A DNA stretch of 10,079 nt from Chryseobacterium gleum (GTDB taxonomy: Bacteria > Bacteroidota > Bacteroidia > Flavobacteriales_D > Crocinitomicaceae): assembly GCA_943326825.2 (NCBI GenBank), contig CALPUT020000062.1:1-10079 (forward strand). Reading direction: 5' to 3'. Shown piece after piece: positions 6,225 to 10,079 of this stretch. The notes under the pieces were generated by a model. That model was not told where the DNA came from, ran no database searches, and saw only the letters and a list, made by a program, of their open reading frames with translations. A program made the translations under genes and the position numbers. How positions within the stretch are numbered: the stretch's first letter is position 1; each line of letters opens with the position of its first letter.

Positions 6225-6244
6225 TGTTACTAAAGAAACATTAC

Positions 6245-7012
6245 ATGGCGAAGCAACGTTTTAATACAGAAGAGCAACATGATTTCATCAATTGGCAACG
6301 TAAACAAAAGCGTGGAAAAATTGCTTCAGGAATATTAATAGTAGCATTTGGAGTAGTTTACCTATTAAATGAAATAGGATTTAAAATTCCAAAATGTTTT
6401 TTCAGCTGGGAAATATTTTTAATTGGACTTGGATTGATTTTATTAATTAAACACCGATTTACAAAAGGATGGATTGCTTTTGGAATTGGAGGGACGTTTC
6501 TGGTAAATGAATTTTACCCAAATACAATCAATACGAATATCATTTGGCCATCATTAATCATCGCTTTTGGATTAGGCCTTATTTTCAAACGTCATAAATA
6601 CAAAAAATGTGAGAACAAATGGAAAAAATTCAAACATTTTAACCAACAAAACTTTCAAGATTATTCTGAAGATGAATTTGTAGATTCTGTAGCAATTTTT
6701 GGAAGTGTTACAAAAAACATTGTTTCTAAAAATTTCAAGGGTGCAAATATTTCTAATGTCTTTGGCGGCACAGAATTGAATCTTTTAAATGTTGAATTTG
6801 ATCAACAAGCAATTATTGAAATATCCTGTATATTTGGAGGTGTTAGTTTAATCATACCTTCTAACTGGCAAGTAAAATCAGAATTAAACTCCATTTTTGG
6901 CGGAATTGAAGACAAACGTATTATGAATCCAAACGAAAACATAGAAAGTAAAATTTTGATTCTAAAAGGAGATTGTATTTTTGGCGGTATTGATATAAAA
7001 AGTTTTAAATAA
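6245..7012 (+). CDS. LiaF-like four-helix membrane protein with C-terminal IFGG repeats
   Basis: The product has 255 residues. A charged cytoplasmic N-terminus (residues 1-25) is followed by four membrane helices at about 26-43, 53-69, 75-90 and 98-114. These are arranged as two similar pairs, as in the LiaI/LiaF-like transmembrane region. A Lys-rich linker then leads to a soluble domain from about residue 145. That domain contains five spaced copies of a hydrophobic-Phe-Gly-Gly motif (AIFGS, VFGG, IFGG, IFGG, IFGG), the beta-repeat pattern of LiaF C-terminal domains. In Firmicutes, LiaF restrains the kinase LiaS under cell-envelope stress; a sensor or modulator role here is inferred from that and from position. 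The kinase gene starts 36 bases downstream with no terminator between, so the three genes probably form an operon. ATG 6245 is chosen because the promoter box lies just before it and the upstream extension starts with TTG. Confidence 0.8.
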   Translation: MAKQRFNTEEQHDFINWQRKQKRGKIASGILIVAFGVVYLLNEIGFKIPKCFFSWEIFLIGLGLILLIKHRFTKGWIAFGIGGTFLVNEFYPNTINTNIIWPSLIIAFGLGLIFKRHKYKKCENKWKKFKHFNQQNFQDYSEDEFVDSVAIFGSVTKNIVSKNFKGANISNVFGGTELNLLNVEFDQQAIIEISCIFGGVSLIIPSNWQVKSELNSIFGGIEDKRIMNPNENIESKILILKGDCIFGGIDIKSFK

Positions 7013-7048
7013 ATTTTAGATTTTGAATTCTAAATTATGGATTAATTG

Positions 7049-8101
7049 ATGATTAAGAAAATTACGGATTGGATAAAAAGCATTGAAAAAAATACTACTC
7101 TTCAACTATTAAGTTGGTGGAGTATTTCTTTTGTTATTCAATTCTTGATTTTACATCATTTGAAATTTGATACAGTTTATGCTTTTATTGATTCATTTAC
7201 AACCAATATTTTATTGTTACTGAGTTCTATTATTTTAAATCTCATCTTAAAATATTATCAATCTCAGAAAGTAATTACTATTGCAAACATTGCATTTATC
7301 GCTTCTTTAAGCTATATTCATCTTGTGATTTCTTATACGATTATCTCTACATTTTTCGACAAAGACATTTCGTTTGAATTTGGCTATAACCATGATACTA
7401 TTTATCGCTTTTTATTGGTGTATTTCTTATTATTTTTGACTTTTTTCCAACTTTGGATGGATAAATTTAAAAAAGTACAAGCTCAAACTATTGAGAAACT
7501 AGTTGATATCGAACGTCAATTGAATCATGCTGAACTAGCGAACATTCAACAACAATTACAACCTCATTTTTTGTTCAACAGTTTAAATTCAATCAGCGCT
7601 TTAACAATCGTGAAGCCTGAAGAAGCAAGAAGAATGGTGCAATTACTTTCTGATTTTCTTCGAGGAACTTTGAGTAGAGAAAAGGAAAGAATGATGCCTT
7701 TATCGGAAGAAATCAACTACCTTAATTTGTACTTAGAAATTGAAAAAGTTCGTTTTGGCCATCGTTTGAATGTTGACTTTCAAATTGATGAAAACTGTCA
7801 AAAATTTTTGTTACCCTCCCTCATTCTTCAACCGATTGTTGAGAATGCTATAAAATATGGACTATATGGTTCAACTGAAGATGTAACAATTTCAGTGAAA
7901 TCAGTATGTAAAAATCATTCTCTTGAAATTTCTATTTCAAATCCTTACACAAAAGAAAATGAAAAAACTTCAAAAGGTTTAGGTTTTGGATTAAACTCAA
8001 TACAACGAAAATTGTATTTGCTTTATGGTCAAAATGATTTATTAATCATAGACAAAGGTGAAACTCAATTTACTACAACATTAATAATTCCTCAAATATG
8101 A
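7049..8101 (+). CDS. LytS-type sensor histidine kinase
   Basis: The 350-residue membrane kinase begins with four predicted helices (about residues 18-38, 51-68, 75-103 and 118-138) with almost no extracellular domain, then a short coiled linker. The His_kinase domain follows: the phospho-acceptor is His173 in QLQPHFLFNSLNS, the N box is ILQPIVENAIKYG with Asn266, and the glycine box is GLGFGLNSIQ from Gly310. The QPHFLFN motif marks the LytS/YehU class, not the classical HisKA class. It overlaps the response regulator gene by four bases (ATGA), so the two are translationally coupled partners. With no sensor domain of its own, it probably senses within the membrane or through the LiaF-like neighbour; that is inference. 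The ATG at 7049 is preferred to the TTG one codon upstream. Confidence 0.92.
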   Translation: MIKKITDWIKSIEKNTTLQLLSWWSISFVIQFLILHHLKFDTVYAFIDSFTTNILLLLSSIILNLILKYYQSQKVITIANIAFIASLSYIHLVISYTIISTFFDKDISFEFGYNHDTIYRFLLVYFLLFLTFFQLWMDKFKKVQAQTIEKLVDIERQLNHAELANIQQQLQPHFLFNSLNSISALTIVKPEEARRMVQLLSDFLRGTLSREKERMMPLSEEINYLNLYLEIEKVRFGHRLNVDFQIDENCQKFLLPSLILQPIVENAIKYGLYGSTEDVTISVKSVCKNHSLEISISNPYTKENEKTSKGLGFGLNSIQRKLYLLYGQNDLLIIDKGETQFTTTLIIPQI

Positions 8102-8829
8102 AAACAGTAATCATTATCGATGATGAGCCTTTGGCAAGAGCAATTGTGAAAGAATATTTAAAAGATCATGAAGATTTTGAAGTAATTGCTGAATGTAATG
8201 ATGGTTTTGAAGGAATTAAAAAAATTAGTGAATTAAAACCTGATTTACTCTTTTTAGATGTTCAAATGCCTAAAATTAATGGATTTGAAATGCTGGAATT
8301 AATTCCTGAAGCACCTTCAGTTATTTTCACAACAGCGTTTGATGAATATGCTTTGAAGGCTTTTGAAGCATCAGCAGTTGATTATTTATTAAAACCATTC
8401 CCAAAAGATCGATTTGACACAGCATTATCTAAATGGAAAAAAGCAGAAAAATCTTCGGCGGTGAATTCTTTAAGTGAAATAGAAAACAAACAACCTGATG
8501 AGCATCTACGCATTGTAATCAAAGATGGGAGTGAAATAAAAATCATTCCAACAGTAGATATTCACTATTTTGAAGCGTATGATGATTATGTAAAGATTTA
8601 CACCAGAGATAAATATCATCTAAAAAAGAAAACGATGAATTATTTTGAAAAGGCGTTAAATACAAATCAATTTGTTCGTATTCACCGTTCATTCATCATC
8701 AATATCAATGAGTTGACTAAAATTGAATCATTTGAAAAAAATTCATATGTTGCTATTCTTAAATCAGGGAAAAGAGTTCCGATTAGTCGAACGGCTTATG
8801 GACCTTTGAAAGAAAGTTTAGGGATTTAA
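8098..8829 (+). CDS. LytTR-family response regulator
   Basis: The 243-residue cytoplasmic regulator has a receiver domain at about residues 1-120. Its acidic pair is Asp8-Asp9, the phosphorylated residue is Asp54 in LFLDVQMP, the switch Thr is at 78, and Lys99 is in the LLKPF motif. A linker rich in Lys, Ser and Glu leads to a LytTR DNA-binding domain at about 135-243, recognised by IHYFEAYDDYVKIYT, FVRIHRSFIIN and VPISRTAYGPLK. It is the cognate partner of the kinase encoded just upstream, whose stop codon overlaps its ATG. Targets are not visible in the window; autoregulation from the LiaF-like gene's promoter is possible. No terminator hairpin is seen after its stop codon. Confidence 0.94.
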   Translation: MKTVIIIDDEPLARAIVKEYLKDHEDFEVIAECNDGFEGIKKISELKPDLLFLDVQMPKINGFEMLELIPEAPSVIFTTAFDEYALKAFEASAVDYLLKPFPKDRFDTALSKWKKAEKSSAVNSLSEIENKQPDEHLRIVIKDGSEIKIIPTVDIHYFEAYDDYVKIYTRDKYHLKKKTMNYFEKALNTNQFVRIHRSFIININELTKIESFEKNSYVAILKSGKRVPISRTAYGPLKESLGI

Positions 8830-8837
8830 TTAAATTT

Positions 8838-8869
8838 CAAATTGGCAAATTACAGATTACAAATTACAG
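8838..8869. repeat. Short direct repeats between the regulator gene and recF
   Basis: CAAATT occurs three times (8838-8843, 8846-8851 and 8860-8865); the last two copies extend to the identical ten-base CAAATTACAG, 14 bases apart. The 111-base spacer holds nothing else apart from the recF promoter. The spacing does not suit the usual LytTR site pair. Confidence 0.4.
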
Positions 8870-8902
8870 GTTAGCATATTCATTCTGAAAATCATAATTT
8901 AT

Positions 8903-8934
8903 TTTGAGAAAGACACTATAATTCTCTACCTTTG
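8903..8934 (+). promoter_or_regulatory. recF promoter with both Bacteroidota elements
   Basis: TTTG at 8903-8906 and TACCTTTG at 8927-8934 are separated by 20 bases, matching the -33 TTTG and -7 TAnnTTTG consensus exactly. This is the best promoter in the window. The box ends six bases before the recF ATG, so transcription should begin at or next to the start codon. Confidence 0.7.
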
Positions 8935-8940
8935 TACTAT

Positions 8941-10071
8941 ATGTTTCTTAAGAATTTACAATTAATTAATTTTAAAAATTACGAAGAGGTAGAAATCAGT
9001 CTATCTCCTGGAATTAATTGTTTTTCGGGGAAGAATGGTTCAGGAAAAACCAATATTTTAGATGCTGTTCATTACTTGAGCATGTGTAAATCTTATTTGA
9101 ATTCTGTTGACAAACAAAATATCCGATTCGGAGAACAATTCTTTGTTATTCAAGGAACTTGGTTGAAAGCCGAACAAGATGTACATATTCATTGTGCTGT
9201 TAAAAGTGGCTCTAAAAAAGTTTTCAAACGCAACAAGAACGAATACGAGAAATTAGCCGATCATATTGGTCAATTTCCTACAGTAATGATTTCACCTTAC
9301 GATCGAGATTTAATCGTTGAAGGAAGTGAACTACGCCGTAAATGGATGGACGGAATTATTTCTCAGTTCAATAGACGTTATTTAGACGATTTACAGCGTT
9401 ATCATAAAATCCTTGAACAACGAAATGCTTTACTAAAAAACATGTACGAGCATGGCTTATTTGATCGTGAATCCATCGAAGTTTGGAATGAACAAATGGC
9501 AATTGTAGGAACAGGAATTTACGAAGCAAGAAAATCGTTTTTAGAAGAATTTATACCTATATTTCAATCGAATTACAATTTTGTTGGATTAGAAGCTGAA
9601 GAAGTTCACTTAGAATATAAATCACAATTAAATTCAAGTTCTTTTGATGATTTGATTAAAGAATTTGAGAAAAAAGATGCTTTTACTCAATATTCAAATG
9701 CTGGTATTCATAAAGATGATTTGTTATTTACTATAAAAGGTCATCCTGTTAAAAAATTCGGCTCTCAAGGTCAACAAAAATCTTTTTTAATCGCCTTGAA
9801 ATTAGCTCAATACGAATGGTTGAAAAAACATTTAAATGTCAACCCTGTTTTGATGTTAGATGATATTTTTGATAAATTAGACAATACACGTGTTCAAAAA
9901 TTAATGCAATTGGTTTCCCAACAACATTTTGGACAAGTATTGGTTACAGATACAGAACCACAGCGTATTCATAACATTTTTAGAGAAAGTGGTTTTGATA
10001 GCAAACAATTCGTAGTCGATAATAGTGAGATTTATGAAGAAAATTTAGTCCTAAACGGTGAAATAAATTAA
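8941..10071 (+). CDS. recF: DNA replication and repair protein RecF
   Basis: The 376-residue ATPase of the SMC/ABC type binds gapped DNA and, with RecO and RecR, helps load RecA at stalled forks and gaps. The N-terminus MFLKNLQLINFKNYEE is typical of the family. Walker A is GKNGSGKT at residues 30-37, the ABC-type signature is GSQGQQKS at 274-281, and Walker B is VLMLDDIFDKLD with Asp307-Asp308. Length matches the usual 360-380 residues and the gene is complete. The ATG at 8941 is chosen because it gives the family N-terminus; a TTG at 8932 lies inside the promoter box. It is not next to dnaA or dnaN as in many Firmicutes and Proteobacteria. A new ATG follows two bases after the stop, so a downstream gene is probably co-transcribed. 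Confidence 0.97.
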   Translation: MFLKNLQLINFKNYEEVEISLSPGINCFSGKNGSGKTNILDAVHYLSMCKSYLNSVDKQNIRFGEQFFVIQGTWLKAEQDVHIHCAVKSGSKKVFKRNKNEYEKLADHIGQFPTVMISPYDRDLIVEGSELRRKWMDGIISQFNRRYLDDLQRYHKILEQRNALLKNMYEHGLFDRESIEVWNEQMAIVGTGIYEARKSFLEEFIPIFQSNYNFVGLEAEEVHLEYKSQLNSSSFDDLIKEFEKKDAFTQYSNAGIHKDDLLFTIKGHPVKKFGSQGQQKSFLIALKLAQYEWLKKHLNVNPVLMLDDIFDKLDNTRVQKLMQLVSQQHFGQVLVTDTEPQRIHNIFRESGFDSKQFVVDNSEIYEENLVLNGEIN

Positions 10072-10073
10072 CA

Positions 10074-10079
10074 ATGGAC
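10074..10079 (+). CDS. Possible first two codons of the next gene (partial)
   Basis: ATG GAC begins two bases after the recF stop codon and runs off the window. In many Bacteroidota recF is followed by a DUF721 (DciA-like) gene, so this may be its start; the sequence present is too short to show it. Confidence 0.3.

Noticed and set aside
6209..6244. Twelve-codon N-terminal extension of the LiaF-like protein from a TTG
   Set aside because: It contains the TACATTTG promoter box, and the ATG at 6245 gives a sensible start. Similar TTG extensions at 1975, 3037, 7046 and 8932 were dropped because a better ATG lies just inside each.
8838..8869. Direct repeats considered as a binding site for the LytTR regulator
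   Set aside because: LytTR sites are usually two 9-bp repeats about 21-22 bases apart with a different consensus; these copies are 8 and 14 bases apart and have low complexity.
1..10079. tRNA, rRNA, CRISPR arrays, insertion sequences and phage genes
   Set aside because: No cloverleaf, rRNA-like stretch, regularly spaced repeats, transposase or integrase was found on either strand.

Overview
This 10 kb window is AT-rich DNA that looks like a Bacteroidota chromosome, most likely a member of the Flavobacteriia. The evidence is the recurring TAnnTTTG promoter box, the absence of Shine-Dalgarno sequences before most genes, the short SDR-type threonine dehydrogenase typical of this phylum, and a LytS/LytTR pair next to a LiaF-like protein. 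Genus cannot be decided from the sequence alone. No rRNA, tRNA, CRISPR array or insertion sequence is visible.

Layout. Positions 2-142 hold the 3' end of an unidentified plus-strand gene, closed by a clear terminator. A minus-strand block follows (about 428-3031). It contains a lone, very AT-rich four-helix membrane protein with no recognisable family, a secreted YwqK/MORN-repeat protein, and L-threonine 3-dehydrogenase (tdh). Each of the three genes has its own terminator, so they look like separate transcription units. The first lies between structured, less AT-rich flanks and may be an acquired cassette.

The tdh gene is divergent from a plus-strand tyrosine-degradation pair, homogentisate 1,2-dioxygenase (hmgA) and 4-hydroxyphenylpyruvate dioxygenase (hpd). 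Hpd makes homogentisate and HmgA opens its ring, so the two catalyse consecutive steps. The 283-bp divergent region is dense in signals: promoter boxes facing both ways, an 18-nt perfect palindrome where the tdh -33 element should be, and nested inverted repeats in the predicted hmgA leader. A strong terminator closes the pair after hpd.

The next block (about 5860-8829) is an envelope-sensing module. It starts with a short membrane gene broken by a single-base frameshift. An intact paralog follows, with four transmembrane helices and a LiaF-like C-terminal domain of repeated IFGG motifs. A LytS-type histidine kinase and a LytTR response regulator come next, overlapping by four bases. By analogy with LiaF and LytSR systems the membrane protein probably modulates the kinase; this is inference.

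The window ends with recF under its own textbook Bacteroidota promoter. The -7 box lies only six bases before the recF ATG, so the mRNA may be nearly leaderless. A further ATG two bases after the recF stop probably begins the next gene.
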